Shown piece by piece: positions 38,322-52,600 of a stretch of 64,000 bases of DNA. Positions within the stretch are counted from its first letter, which is position 1. Every line of letters begins with the position of its first letter. A program made the translations under genes and the position numbers. This DNA is from Aphis gossypii (lineage: Eukaryota > Arthropoda > Insecta > Hemiptera > Aphididae), in contig NC_065531.1 in the NCBI RefSeq assembly GCF_020184175.1, forward strand, positions 69,038,604-69,102,603. Reading direction: 5' to 3'. The notes below the pieces were generated by a model that made no database searches, was not told the DNA's origin, and saw nothing but the letters and a program-made list of their open reading frames with translations.

Positions 38322-41300
38322 ATGAACCACGCGGTAAGTGAACCGATTTATTAGATGTATATGTTATTGTACAATATATTATTATACACACGAAATTATT
38401 ATTATTATTAATTACGTTAACCTTATTCTGTCGGATTGAAATATACGTCGGTATATGAGGAAAACAGTTAATTGAAACAGTTTCGTTACATTTCGTTTAT
38501 TAGCAGACAACAGTTAAACTATATTATTACAACAACCAATGTGGGTGAATAGTAGGTACTTTCAATGAACACAATAAATACGAGTACTATTGATGTGTAG
38601 ATATTTTAAACATTATATTATAATGACAAATGATGAGTGCATTGTCGAATGTGATCAATTACTCAAAATATTCTATCTTTTAACAAACCCGAAAAAATGT
38701 CATCCTATCGGAAGCTATAGGCACTGTTTTAATGTTTCAATAGTAGGTACTCAACTTATTTTGAAAAAATTAATTTCACTAAAACGTAGCTATACGTCTG
38801 CATTTACTGTAAAAATATGAATAACTTTTTTTTGTTATGTTGTTTATTTGAATTGTTATTTCGGAATTTAAATTAAAATAAGAAAAAGTTACTTAATAAA
38901 ACCAACAAAATATTTTGCTAGATTTTATCAATAATACAAATGTTATACAATTGTTTCGTAAACACTAATGTAAGATATTATAATAGCTAAAAATAGCTGC
39001 TATTTCATATTGCACAAATTTTAATTTTAATAAAAACTAAAAAAATACATATATTATTTTAATAAGAATTAAACAGAATAAATATAAATTCTTAAAATAA
39101 ACAAAATTAGTTTATACATATTAATATTCAGTTATCAAATAAAAGGTTAAAAATAAAAATAATCTCCATATAATGTTGCTTTATAAATCTATAATAATAT
39201 ATGCTTATTTATTTCATAATACAAATGAATATTTTATATTAAATAATAATATTCAAAACATCAAAATAATAATATAATTGTTTATTTATTTAATATTTCT
39301 TTACAAAAGATATTGGACCTCACATTGAAAAACTCGCGAGGAGATCCAGGGTAAAATATATTTCATAATTTATTATAATATAGATATACAACAAATAAAA
39401 CAATAAAATAAAATAAAAATTATACTTTTTAATCATATATAATTATTTTTACGCTTTCATCCTACCACAATGATTGTCTTGTGGTACAATGTAAACAATA
39501 TTATCTATAGATCTCGGAGAAAAAAACCGGTTTTTCTATCAACAGTAGCTAGGTCGTTGTTAATTTAAAGGTGTACTGTTACTGCATTATTCAATTATTG
39601 TTAATTCGGAACATGTCTATAAAAACATTATTTTAATAACAGTTTTATGATTAATTAATTGTACATGCGTGATAACCCACCGCAATAACACCCATTTCAT
39701 TATATTTTATTTTGAATTCTTGCACAGAATTTGATTAACTGAGCTCATTTATATTGTGTTGATAAACCAAAAATCTGCTTATATTTTAAAAGATAAAAAT
39801 AGCGTGACGAACCCAACTACTCCTTAAAATGGATAGAATTTAAGAATAAATATCAACAACCACTTGGTTTAAACGACGAATAGGAGATGTGTTGCAAAGA
39901 ATTTTTATACCAATTTAAATTAATTATATTTATAACTAAACACATAATAAATGAGCAAAAATAAACTGTTTAAGTGAACAAAATTTTGTTTTGTTTAATT
40001 AAAAAAAAACTATTTTTCAATCATGGTTGCCTATAATGTATGTTGTATTAGTTAAAACAATTTATAATTTACTAACATAGAACAATATATTATATTATAT
40101 ATTGACTGAAAAGAATTTTCAAAATTGGGATAATTTTACCATAAGAGTGTTTTTATTTTTAAATAAAAGTATTCACTTTTTGCTATATTTATTTAACAAA
40201 AAAATATTATTTGTACTTAAACTTATCAGTTACTATTAAATATCTATAATTGTATAAAGTAAGCAATGTACCTATTCCAGTTAGAAATGCAAACTTACGA
40301 GTGTAAGAGGCGAAAAATGTATTTATTTTTTTTTAATAGGAATTCATAAGATAAAATGTTCCAATAAATATGTGAATAGAAATTTATTATATATATAATA
40401 TATAATATATATAGATGTGTAATTTGCATGTAGATAATATTTATTTAAAAGTATATTTTTTATAATTACGGTTCGGTCGGGTCTGCAGTATAGTATAATT
40501 TTATTATTAGTTATATTATTATGTCGTCATATCAAAATATAATCGTTTACAAAAATATTATTTTATTAAAGCTAAAAAAATAAAAATTATTGTAAAGATA
40601 TTTTTTACGGACTTTCTTTTATGCATATTGTTGTATTGAACACATCGCGATCGTGCCTTCAGAAATGATCCAAAACACATGCATTATTTATTACACTAAG
40701 TATTTATACAAAATATTAAGTTTTAAACTTACTGTAGAAGATATATACATTTTTTGGTTTTTTTTTAATAATCATATTCGATGTTCGTATTATAATTTAA
40801 TATGTGTTTTATACATTATTACATGCATACAAATATTATTCACCAGTATTTCGATGGGTGGGAAAACATTACACTGAATATTATTATTAAGCGCGAACGC
40901 ATAAATGAGGAATCTGTTGCGTGCGCCTAAATCTAATGTCCTAACTACCTACTACGTGATTCCTTGTTGTAAGTCGTAACTATGGTACTATACACTATGC
41001 ATAATTCGGGTGTGAAACTTGGTCAGTGTCCAAGAAGCGTTTACATATGATTCGGTCATCAGAAAATTGGTTACACAACGTCAATTTAGATTAGTATTCA
41101 TCGCCGGAATCGCACAGACTTTTACTATACGAAAATTCCAAACGGTTTCATTTCTCTAAATTATATTATAATAATATTGTATCAGTCTTGCACATATATG
41201 TCGATTTTTTTTCCAAACACACGATTGTATATAGAATTGTTCGATACATAATTTTATTATTATATTATCAGACTATAGATCACATGCGTATAGATAATAC

Positions 41301-44194
41301 AGCGTGACGATGTCTAATAGTATTTTGCATAAACAAATGTTATATAACACGATATATGCCTGCGTGCTACTGGAATGTTTACGTGTAGGTCAATGCCATT
41401 TATTAAATAATATTGGTTTTTGTACGAATACTAATGGGACAGTGTTAATAAATATTAATGATTAAGATTTTAAAATAAAACACGAGAAAAAATTAATTTT
41501 TTGTGTTATTACATTAAATTAAGTACATCATGACTAAATCTTATTAAAATACAGATATTTTAACAGGTTTCCGGAGACAATTCAAAGCGCTACCTATATA
41601 AGATATAACAATGTATAATATAAAATTACAATTTGTATGTATTATATACCTAGCCAATTGGATTTTCACACGTAATGACAGGCGGGAAAAATGTGTTAAA
41701 ATAACTGCATTATTATTTTGATCATAAATTATTTATTCTATTAAAAGTCTACATATTTTGACTATATATTATAAAGTAAGCGTATATATTGGTGTGTAAA
41801 GAAGTTTACATAATAATTTCTTAAATATTGTGAAATCAAAAAAAAAAAAAAAATATATGGAAATACTATAATATTATATAAATTGAAATTGAAAACAAGC
41901 GATTAAGGGTTTCAAGGTTGCCGGAAAAGCCACCATTTATTTGCTAGCTGAAGAAAGTTTTAGGTAGGTAGTAAAAATAAAAAAAACTAACTTTATTTTT
42001 TTTTAAATGTTATATTTATAAATGTTGAAAACCCAGAAAAGTCACTAGATACTGTAAAATATATTTCGATTATATTATATCCTCATTGAGTAGGAAACTG
42101 TAACGGTTTTGTTGAATTTGAATTCAATGAAAATCATTATTATAGTTATGAAAAACAATTCTGAGTGAAACAATTTATTAGAATTTATCTTTTAGAATAT
42201 TTTGTGATTTATTATATTACCGCGAGTAATTCATTTTTTAATAGTAATATAATATGATAGGTTGAATTAATTTTCACAAAAAAAAATTGCATGTATAATT
42301 TATTATTATTAGCTATTATTAACTTGTAGAACGGAAGACCGCCATACCATAGAAGGTATGAACAGTTTCTTGGTAAATTTAAAACTAATCTAAATATTTT
42401 GAAAATAATATTGTGTATAATAATATATATAATTATGAAGTTTTAAATTTCTACGATTATTTTATTTTAAATTAAGTACATCAATTAAATAATAAAATCT
42501 TCATTTAGTTTTATTTAAATGGTAATTTTTTTTCAAAGTTTAAATTTTAAATATTTACAAAAAATATGTACATTTTCGATATTTTTAAATTTCTAATATA
42601 ACAACTCATTAAGAACTTTTCATATACGTTTTCAAGTATTAGCTATTAAAATCATTGAATACAAAATAATTTGTGTAAATGTGTCGAGTTTCGTTAAGAG
42701 GTATAAATATAAAAATAAATACTAATTTTTTTCACATATTATATTGGACTTAATTTTTTACTTATTGTATATTACTTTATTAAATGAATTCTATAGACGG
42801 CGTTTGATATAGGCAATTCAAGTACTGTTTTGTCGTACATGGTTAATAGGTACAAGGATTTAACTTGTATTCATTTGCTAATCTCTAAATCGTACTCTGC
42901 AATATAAACGACTACATGCCAATAAATAAATAATAATTTTTTACCTATCATAAATTTGTATGCAAATTATTTAAAAAAAAAAAAAATGAAAAAATCACAT
43001 ATAGTCGTCATTACCTAGATTTATAAGCATTTTCACCACATCACAATATTTGTCTTACTCCTGCAAACTAAATGATTTTATGTTTTTCGTTCCTCAGCGT
43101 ATTTTGGACATATGATGAGAACTATGTAATTGATCGTAAGGTTTTCTTTGCATATCTCACACGTAGGTGCCGGTTCCATGGTTGCGAGGAAGGAATGGAT
43201 TCGATTCGTGTGTCCCATTCCGATTAGGTCTTATACTCTTATGTTTCTTAATCAGTTTATAATCGGTACTTTATTCCGACTTTTCTGTCATGCTTCATTT
43301 GTCGTGAAATTGACTGTATCGAGTGTCCCCGTGATGGTTGTATTTATTCTTTCGGGAAGTCGAGATTAGACGGTTTCGGTTAAATTCGTTTTTCGGTTCC
43401 GGGTGTTTTAACAGGTGGTATTTTTTTTTTTGAGTAAAGATTTGTAAATTATTTTATTTTATAGCGGTCAAAGATGATAGCCACTACAATACTAATTAAA
43501 ATGCCGAATTTTCAGTACTCATATAATACCTAATTTTTATTGTATTATGATATATGCTCATCATCAGGACGTGTTTCAGATTGTCGTGCTGTTGGCCGTC
43601 TCCGTGGCGTTGGCCACGTGCACTACCGTCTCACCGGCCGACAAGTCGCGGGACGACGACCGCACTAAGGCGGACGGGAAGCAAAAACGAGGCGTTTGGG
43701 GCTTAGGATACGGCGGCGGCGGCGGTGGATTCTACGACGAGGGGCCTAGCTACGGCACACTGGGCGGTTACGGCCTGGGCAGCTCCATCGGGTCCGGTTT
43801 CGGGGGATACGGTTACGCCCCACGTCACTACCCCACGCACGTGCACACGGCCACGACGATCACCAAGAGCGTGCCGGTGCCGCAACCGTACCCGGTGACC
43901 GTCGAGAAGCACGTCCCGTACCCGGTGGCCGCCCCGTATCCGGTCGAGGTGCCCAGACCGTACCCGGTGGCCGTGCCCAAGCCGTACCCCGTGGCCGTCG
44001 AAAAACCGTATCCCGTGCACGTGGATAGGCCGTACCCGGTGCCCGTGCCCCAGCCGTTCGCCGTGCCCGTGGTCAAGCACGTCGGCGTACCGGTGCCGCA
44101 CCCGTACCCGGTCGACGTTCACCGGCCTTATCATGCCGGCGCTCTGCCGCTTCCTTACCACAGGCCGCTGTACTCCGACCACGACCTGTGGTAG
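38322..44194 (+). CDS. Glycine- and PYPV-rich secreted cuticle-type protein (CPLCP-like)
   Basis: Two exons: 38322-38333 (MNHA) and 43568-44194, totalling 212 residues, joined in phase 0 across a 5.2 kb intron with consensus GCG|GTAAGT and CATCAG|GAC sites. The N terminus MNHADVFQIVVLLAVSVALA is a signal peptide. KQKR at residues 42-45 is a furin-like processing site. Residues about 46-90 are Gly/Tyr-rich, and residues 105-195 consist of PYPV units (VPRPYPVAVPKPYPVAVEK and similar). The repeat type, tiny first exon and GC-rich second exon match the minus-strand PYPV gene, so the two look like divergent paralogues with the PYPV part conserved. A structural role in cuticle is inferred from composition. 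The exon-1 assignment depends on the nearby TATA box, the phase and the sensible signal peptide. Confidence 0.78.
43095..43390 (-). pseudogene. Non-LTR retrotransposon fragment (C-terminal end)
   Basis: On the minus strand, within the 5.2 kb intron, a short frame reads LIGMGHTNRIHSFLATMEP followed by PAPTCEICKENLTI and a final CPKYAEERK. This matches the typical end of Jockey/R1-type polyproteins (GHT-x-L-x-x-(S/H)-(Y/F)-L, then a CxxC-H/Y-C zinc motif and CPKY). In-frame stops occur upstream, so only a dead remnant is left. Confidence 0.6.
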
Positions 44195-47100
44195 ACTGAG
44201 CCGCCCGACGACCGTCCGCTGTACATAAAACGTGAGTATATGATATACGCGTGTATATAGACCAGGGGTTGCCAAACAGTCGATCTTTTTAGGAATTTAG
44301 GCCGATCGCTAAGAAAATTAATTTTACCATTTTCAGTCGATCGCGGTTTTTCACTTTTTTTTCGTGTACCATCAATATTTAAATTGTTATTATTGTTATA
44401 TTATATCATTATGAAAACAATAAATAACTATTATTCTTTGTAGATATTTTTTTTTCTTTTCTCATCATCTCTCGGATGTCGATCACCGGGGACTTGAAAT
44501 TTCAAATGTAGATCACTCGTTTGAAACGTTTGGCTGATATTGACCACATTCGCGGACGAATTCTGTAGAGAACAGTGTCACGAGGACCCGACCCAGCTGA
44601 GGTCTAGTCATGTAAATCACGTCCCACATCAATTTTTCAATGAAATATTCAATCCAATATTTTTACATGCGGGCATGTAATATTAAATAGATTACAAATT
44701 TACAAATAAAACGCGTAATAGTGATCTCTGGTTTCATTCCCGCCTACAAATGTTTACTCGATGCGTGTCGCGAACGCTTTATTATATAAATTTCTCGTGG
44801 TCTGGTTCTTGGTATTCGTCAACCGTTACGACCTCATAAAATAGTTGGTTCAAAAACTATGTTGTGCAAAAATAAAATATGCAGTACCTCTTCTTCAGCC
44901 CATGACAGATTTTTCAGCATAATAACGTATAGTTTTTTTTTAGACTACTGTTTTTTTTTCTATTTAATATAAACTTTATGGCTACCGAATGACGAGATGA
45001 ACTGGTCGGGTTACACCCTAAACCTACAAATTTAATATGTAACCTGATCTAACTATAAAACACATAACAAATTCATATTTATTATCATTATTATGCGTTG
45101 CACACAGACCATTCATTCGAAGCGAATCGGCCGCCGACGTGAACGTGAGACGTTCCGGGTATTTTGAAAATTGTATCTAACCGCTTACGCGATATCGATG
45201 AGCTATTAACTATACGTTTTCGTAATATTACGATAGACCTTGTTGAGAAACAGACGAACACGGCAAACGTCCACTCATAGCCATGGTATCTGTCATGACC
45301 GTAGTGTATATGCGTTGTAACTTATAATATATACGTTACGGGCGAGTGAACGCACTACAGTTTTGCGCCAAAATTCCAAATACAATTACTCGGGATCAAC
45401 GTTTCATTTTAGCTAATGAAGTGCATCCGATAATAATAATATCATGTTAAAAACGGATTTCGTTTATATTTTTCGATAAAAAACTACATGTTTTCATAAT
45501 ATTATGGTTTTTTGCGAGTGAGTTAACGTGCTGAGTGATTTCTTCAATGACATCAGTATATTTTATTACAATTCAAGTTTCGCAATCTGACATATTTTTG
45601 TACCGTAGTAACGGATAATCCATTCGGCGTAAGACGCTCATTATTTTTAAGAACTACGAGTGCTAACGTTTTTGAAACTACTTTTTTTTTTCTGTAATTT
45701 TAAAGCGTCGAAAAGCATTTTTCAAAAAAATTATATTTTATTTACACTTTTATCATTATTATTATTATTATTATTATTTTAATGAATAACGTTTTAAAAA
45801 TGAAATTTTATTTTTAATAAAATTCCGTTATTAATTTCTCAGCAGAATATTTTTTGAACTATCAAATTATATTTACTATGAATTTAAAAAATAGCAAAAC
45901 ATAATTTTTCCAAAATTTTTCTTTCATAACGTTTTAAAGTTATGTAAAAGAAATATTTATCTTTGTGTTTTCTGAATAATTAACGATTGTCTTACGTTAA
46001 ATGCACTACCTCGCGTAAGGTACACACGAGTTTGTGATACAAAAACGTATGAACAATAAATAAAAAATCGAAAATATTTTTTTCAGTATAATTTTAACTT
46101 ACGACAAGTCTGACGATATTTTCGTCTCGAACTTCGATAAATATTATTCCAGACACATTGGCGTGTTCGAGTTCCGAATAATATAATCAAATACATAATA
46201 TTGTTATTATGTAACCGTAGATTAATAATAAACGCCGTCTTTGTTATTGTCTTATTTATTTATTCTTACGTTTCCGTCGCATCGCTCAGTGGTGATGTAA
46301 ATATTATTGTGGTTCGTCGCTCGCCGTCGTAAATTTCCCAATACCAGACCTTTTTTTTTCTGTTCCCCGGAAACCAAATACGACATAATATCGTGTTGTA
46401 GTGCATTAAGAAAACGTAAATGCATGTGGTTAATGTGTGTACACTGAAATTTCCCAAAAAGTGTTTATATAACTTTACCCGTACGAGGCGGACTAAATAT
46501 AATTATTAATATAAAATACAAATAAAACGTGTGCAGCGCTAATCATTTTTTTTTTTTTTAAACAAGAGTTGCCAGCCAGTACCCTATAGACATACGCAGT
46601 AAATTCTAAATAATACTATAATATAACACGCTATTAATATACGCGTACTACCTATCAACTGGTCTATAAAATTATCGGTTCCGTTACAGTATAAATCACA
46701 GCCACACACACAGTCCGATAGAAAATATAAACCAGATGGCCCGCAATCGTATAACAATATAATATTATGTTCTGTTTATCGTTTCTATGGTGATTTATAT
46801 TTTATTTACTACGATATTTATATTATATATTGTTATTATTTCTATCTGTATTACTGTTAAACGCACGTTTCAGATACCCGTCTACACACGTCATCTACGG
46901 AATTGGCGTCTTTGCCATAAATAATGCCATTGGACTTAAATACATGTGATGGATTCATAATATAATTAACCGTGTACAAGTATATTGCTAATAAATATAC
47001 GTACACATGTAAATTTTTTCACGCTGACCGCCTACGGTCCATAATGTATCAAATGTCGACGGCCCTTCCGATGCCCCCACACATTCCTCGGTTTGTTTTT
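44195..47100. other. 3' flank of the PYPV gene and mixed-composition intergenic region
   Basis: Apart from the hAT-like element near 44264-44540, no coding exon is convincing. The stretch 44800-46950 is moderately CpG-richer than its surroundings. A TATA-like word at about 46690-46697 lies 45 nt before a four-codon ATG frame at 46735, reminiscent of the tiny first exons of cuticle genes, but no matching second exon was found. Confidence 0.4.
44264..44545. mobile_element. Possible hAT-type non-autonomous element
   Basis: The left end CAGGGGTTGCCAAACAGTCG is a typical hAT terminus (CAGNGGTNGNCAAAC). The right side holds the inverted core GTTTGGCTGATATTG near 44530-44544. CAGTCGATC and GATCACTCGTTTG stretches lie just inside the ends. 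No transposase frame remains. The right boundary is approximate and no 8-bp target duplication was confirmed. Confidence 0.55.
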
Positions 47101-48528
47101 TTTTACATCCATATATATTTTATGTCCAAGTAAATTTTGTTAAAATATCGTTTTATCATGAAAATTTTTTTATATTGTGACTTATATACGAATCTATAGT
47201 AATGTTATTGCAGTATGTAAAATTGTAAAACTTATAGTATGTAAATAAAAAACTGAAATCTTATTAAATTTGTGACGAGCGTTATTTCAAAATGTAAAAC
47301 CAAATAATACCGATTATTATAATATTATCGTATTTTATTATTATTATTATTATTATATATAGATATACATTATATTATTGTTACTGCGGGATTTTTTCAC
47401 ATCTATCTGTAATAAAATGTTTTTATTTGTTATGTTAATTTATTATTCACGTGAACAGCGTACATATTTTGTTAAAATAAAATACACGTCCACAATGCTA
47501 GTTAATATAATACTGAATTATTACTTGTTTCTCAGACTCTCAGCCTATCTAAAACATTTACGCATTCCTTTATCCAAAACAAAAATAACTCGTTTATGCC
47601 ACTGAATAAAAATTTTTATTTTTACAGCACTGAATATTAAGATTTACATAATTTCATCAGTTAACATTTACCACACATTGCACAACTAAATTTTTCTACG
47701 AATATTATTCTTTCAATGCATAGCAATTAAAGTATAATACGTGATTACTGATAAGTTATTACTTATTGTTTTTTCTGAAACGAGTAAAATAGTCAAAGAG
47801 TATTAATTATAATATTTTGAAGGATAAAAATATCATTAAAAATGACAAAGTTTTCATACTGACAATTGGTAAAGTTGACAATATAAGTGTAAAAGATCGG
47901 ATTCGCGGAAAATATTACTTATGAGTTATAAATATAAATACGTAATATAGTTATTACTTATTAGGTACATCATTTGGCTGATAAAAAATGTACTAATATT
48001 AAACACTAAAATGAAATATATTTAAATTTAAATTTAATTTTAACTTAAATTGCCTTTAATAGAATATTGGGGTATTTATATATACATATTTAAATATTGA
48101 TTATAATTATTATAATATCATAATACTCCATTTCATTAGTTTATCCACCAGACAAATTCAACATAAACGTAGTTTTCTATTAAGTACCGACTTATTTTGT
48201 TATTTAAATAAAACTTCAATATTATGTACCTACAATACAAATAAAAGATTCTAAGAAATAAAAATTAACAATAAAAAAATTCAAATTACTCATGAATAGA
48301 CGCAACATTGTACACACAATATGATGTATTAATATCCCTAATTGAATCTACCTACTTCAAACAGTCATCATCAATAACGAACATACAAACATTCGTATCT
48401 GGATAGTTGAAAAGGAGGCTGACTGGCTGACAACATATTATACTCACATTTTGAAAATATGTCGTCATCAGCATTAAACGTCTACGTATCTACGTATAGT
48501 AAGTGTACATAATATATACAGGGTGATT

Positions 48529-49120
48529 CATCAAACATACTCAAACCTATTTTTTCCTTTAATAATAAATTTCTAAATATATTTAAGGACCTTATTTTTT
48601 AATGCTTGAGATTTTTTGTATTACTCGAAGAGTGATGCATTATGATACTAACTTTTACTTTCCACATGAGAACGCCTTTTTTACAGTAAATTATTTAGTG
48701 GATAGATTATTTTTTTAATTTTGATACACATCAGCTAATTCAAAATTTAAACTAGAAGTTTATTAATTATTTAAAATATTATTGATAATATTTCTTAAAA
48801 ATAGTTTTATAGATTTCTAAAAAAATATAGATAAAATACCAGACCTAATGTTTAATAAATTTGGACTGGACTTTTAAAAATTATAAATGTTGATAAAATG
48901 ATGTCTTGATTACTAAAATGTTCATTCACCTGATTCTTATAGTTAGGTAACAAAGTTAAATAACTCAAAAACAGCTAATTTGATTTTGATACGCCTAAAT
49001 TTTGAGAATAATTACCTACCCGTTAAATAATTTACAATAGAAAAGGTAGGTTTTACTTAAAAATATATATATTGTAGTAAAATAATATGTAAATTCCGTT
49101 CTGTAGTTTTCTGCAATACC
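48529..49120. mobile_element. Degenerate transposon with CAGGGTGATTCATCA end
   Basis: CAGGGTGATTCATCAAAC at 48529, preceded by TA repeats, looks like an intact left terminus of a DNA transposon. Internally, 48675-48705 and 49016-49046 are imperfect inverted copies of a CCTTTT-TAAATTATTTA-containing stretch. The expected matching right terminus is not seen, so the element is truncated or decayed and the end coordinate is only approximate. Confidence 0.4.
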
Positions 49121-49632
49121 TCATAATAATAATAATAATTTAGAAACGTAATTTTCGTAGTTATCTTTTCATAGTGATGTGTAGTGAGCTATGCAGACCC
49201 ACACATATAGTACCGATAGTACTAGAGTACGAAGTTATTAATTATCTTTTGACGAGTTTAAAAGCTTAATAATATTGTTTTTATAACGTTTAAATCAATT
49301 ATAAATTGTCATAATATCTTTTAGTATATTACTGTTATTTATTAAGTATTCGATTGCCAATCCAGTATTTTTAAATATTTATAAATATATTTCAAATAAC
49401 GTGTAAATGATTCCTCAATATTAAAATTCCTTCTTTTTTTATTACTAACTTAAAATACATTTTTTTAACGATCTTAAATAATGACCTTTCACTTGACTAT
49501 TGAGACATTTTTTCTTTTAAGATTAACCTTGTGAATTTATATGATAATAATAAATTTGTGTTGCTTATGTCTTACGGAGGAAAAAATCGTGATTCAAGTG
49601 GTCAACTGAAGAAATTTCGGCTTCTAACTAAA

Positions 49633-49650
49633 GGTTAGGTTAGGTTAGGT
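49633..49650. repeat. Short interstitial (TTAGG)n tract
   Basis: GGTTAGGTTAGGTTAGGT matches the insect telomere unit TTAGG for about three and a half copies, followed by a degenerate GAGGTTATG. It is too short to exclude chance. Confidence 0.5.
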
Positions 49651-52600
49651 GAGGTTATGTGAACATGGAACACATTTATCTCAATTGAATCATTCGATAA
49701 TAAGCTGAAACTATTATTTTGAATGATCACATTAACCTTTTTTAAATCGTTTTATTATTGATTCTTTAATACATGTTATTATTATTATCATCATCATTGT
49801 TATTATATTTATACCTTATACGTCGTGCTGGAATTTCGTAAGTAAAAGTAAACTATAGAAAAATCATGGTTGTAATCTACAGCGAAATGAAATAAATAAT
49901 AATAGTTTTTTCTGTAGACAAATTAATGAGAGAATTTGTCGTATATAGTAGTTTCATGTGTAAACAATAATAAATAATACATTGTTATGCAATATTAGAA
50001 CGAATAGTGCGATGCAATACGAAATCGGTTTTATAAATCGGTGCGTATTATATTAAAAATAATAATAGTAAAATGAGTTGAAATACGTCTTTAAATATGA
50101 CACTTATAAGGCCAAGGTCAATTTCAAAATGCAAATAAATATAGATACTATAGTAAATGATAATTTATTGATTATTAATTATTTTTATTGCAGTAAAATA
50201 AAACAACCAATACAACCTGTCAAACCCACTACAAAATTAATAATCATATACATGTATAATTTGTGTGTTATGTTGTAGTACATCTATCATTATATAATAT
50301 TTGTTGACTATAACTTCTTTATAATTAGTAAAAACTATGATATGGTTTATAGAGTCTGTACCAGTATGTATAAAAGCTGTATGATAATAGTGTCTTTTTT
50401 TACTGTTTTTAAATAATATATTAAGTAAATCAACTTAAAATAAAAATCCGTGAGTGATTCTTTTATTAATGAATTTTACTGATTCGAAAAATATTAACGT
50501 TTTGAACAATTTTATTTTTACATATTTTGAAGTGATTAAAAAACAATGTACCAATTTCAAAAAATATATTAATTTTAACTTTTTTACATCATAATAATTT
50601 TTAACGTTTTAAATTTTTTAATAGAGGCAAATTAATAGAATATTTTGTTGAGGATTTAAAAATGGAACAAGAAATTAATTGGCTATATTATGTATGATTA
50701 TTCATTTTTTATTTTATTCATGGCGAGTTTGTCAGGTATACAACTAAGCCCTGTTATACAGCAATAGTGTGAATTATCTGATTTTTAATTGCATTAGTAT
50801 TTTTCTTCATTAATAATAATTAATTGTTTACAGAAATAAAGCATACTGCAATTGTATTAATACGCATTGATTGTTATATACTGGCAATAAGATTATTATT
50901 AGGATGATAATAAATAAATAGGTACATAATACATATATATATATAATGTAAATGTGAAAAATTTCATTTTCATTTATTTATAATAAAAAGAATTACGTAA
51001 ATTACGTAAATTACCTATATTATGTTTGTTAGATATTTAAATTATTACATAATATTACTATTAAGTTTGTTAAAAACTTTTTGATCTGAATCATCTTTTA
51101 AAAGATGTATAAATAATATTTTAATAATTTAAAATAGTGTATTATTCATTTGTGTTTTTTAATTTCTTGTGTTATTTTGGGCGAAATTTATTTGTTATAA
51201 TTGCACTTAAATTTTTAAAAGATATGACAAAACATCTATTTGTATTAAAAAAAAACCTATACCTACTGTCAATACTGTTTTAAATTATTGCAAATAACTC
51301 TATTAACATTTCCAATATATTTTCGTTCACACGCCATTTTCATTTTATATTTTACTGTTCCTGAAACGAAGCCAAAAGTTATTAACGCATAACACTACAG
51401 CACTGTTATTATCTGTGAAAAATAGTTGATATTTTTGCTCCCGGAATACTGATGCTTCAAAAAATTATGTTCTTAAACCTAAATTATAGTTTTAACTAAT
51501 TATAATTCTATATTTGTTTGTTATATATTTTAGATTCTGAGTGTAGTGAATGACAATTATATGGATGTTTTTGTTGTATGTGTGTGTTTGTAATCATGTT
51601 TTTTAAGTCGGTACCTATTCGACATCTATGGAAATTCTGGTAGATATTTTGACATAGTTGGTACATTATATAGATTTAGATTTGGTTTAAATTACAAAAA
51701 TTCATAGTAGTTTCATACTTACTTTTATTAAAAATTGGGATAAACTATTACAAAACACGGTAAATATGAATTTTAATTGAACCACTATTTCCACTATTCA
51801 ATTAAATTAATTTTGATTTTAGTTATAATTCTGAAAGCAATATCAATACAGTTTTAATATTTTTACCAAATTCTCAAATTAATTTATTTTAAGCTTAATA
51901 ATTTTCAAAATAAATTGGATTTTTTTGAACTATTTACATACATTTGAAACTTTCTACTTTATTTTCAATTAATTTAGATGGAATTTTTCATTTTTCTGTC
52001 AACATTTTTGGACTAGTTTGATCTTTTAGCAATATTAAAAATATTAATAATATTTAATTTATAAGAAAAAGAAATTTTTCATCAAACTCGTCAAAAACTG
52101 TACCTATAGGTACATATTTTCTATAGTTTTTGTAAAATTATCGATTTTAGTATCTAAGATTTGTATATTTAATATAAGATTCCTCACAAGCTATTTTTAC
52201 AGCAACTAAAAAAATATACATATGCACATATACATATATGTTTTTGATAAGCGTTTGAAGTTCAAAATTCAAATCTTATTAACAATTTATTTATTTATAT
52301 TAGAAAATATATAAGTTACCAGAACTATTTTTAGAAATTTATTTTGATTAAATCTTTTCTACCGCTCAAATACTTTTTTTCATACATAATTTATTTATTT
52401 ATTTTTTAAAATTAAACATATCCATGGTGGATGTTTTTCAATGCCTATTCAAAGTAGGTAGTACCTAAAATATACTTAACGGCAGTGTGTTCATTATTGT
52501 TTTATGCTAAATTTATTTTTCACTCAACATTTTGAAGCTAAAATATAATATTTATTTTTATAAGTAGATAAATTCAATATATTTCATTATTTTTAGTTAA

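Noticed and set aside
39310..42355. Two exon-like micro-segments (39310-39350 and 42330-42355) with AG/GT borders inside the 5.2 kb intron of the plus-strand PYPV gene
   Set aside because: Their lengths (41, 26 or 67 nt together) would break the phase between MNHA and the main exon, so they are not alternative coding exons of that gene.
43703..44275. Minus-strand open frames across the plus-strand PYPV exon
   Set aside because: Same shadow effect; the Gly-Thr/His-Arg repeats are complements of the PYPV codons.
46690..46750. TATA word plus four-codon ATG exon (MARN) like those of the cuticle genes
   Set aside because: No second exon with a signal peptide and coding composition occurs in the remaining 17 kb of the window.
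51530..51620. GATTCTGAGTGTAGTGAATG stretch, with related words near 21915, 36187 and 42157
   Set aside because: Probably remnants of a common interspersed repeat, but the shared word is too short in this window to define an element.
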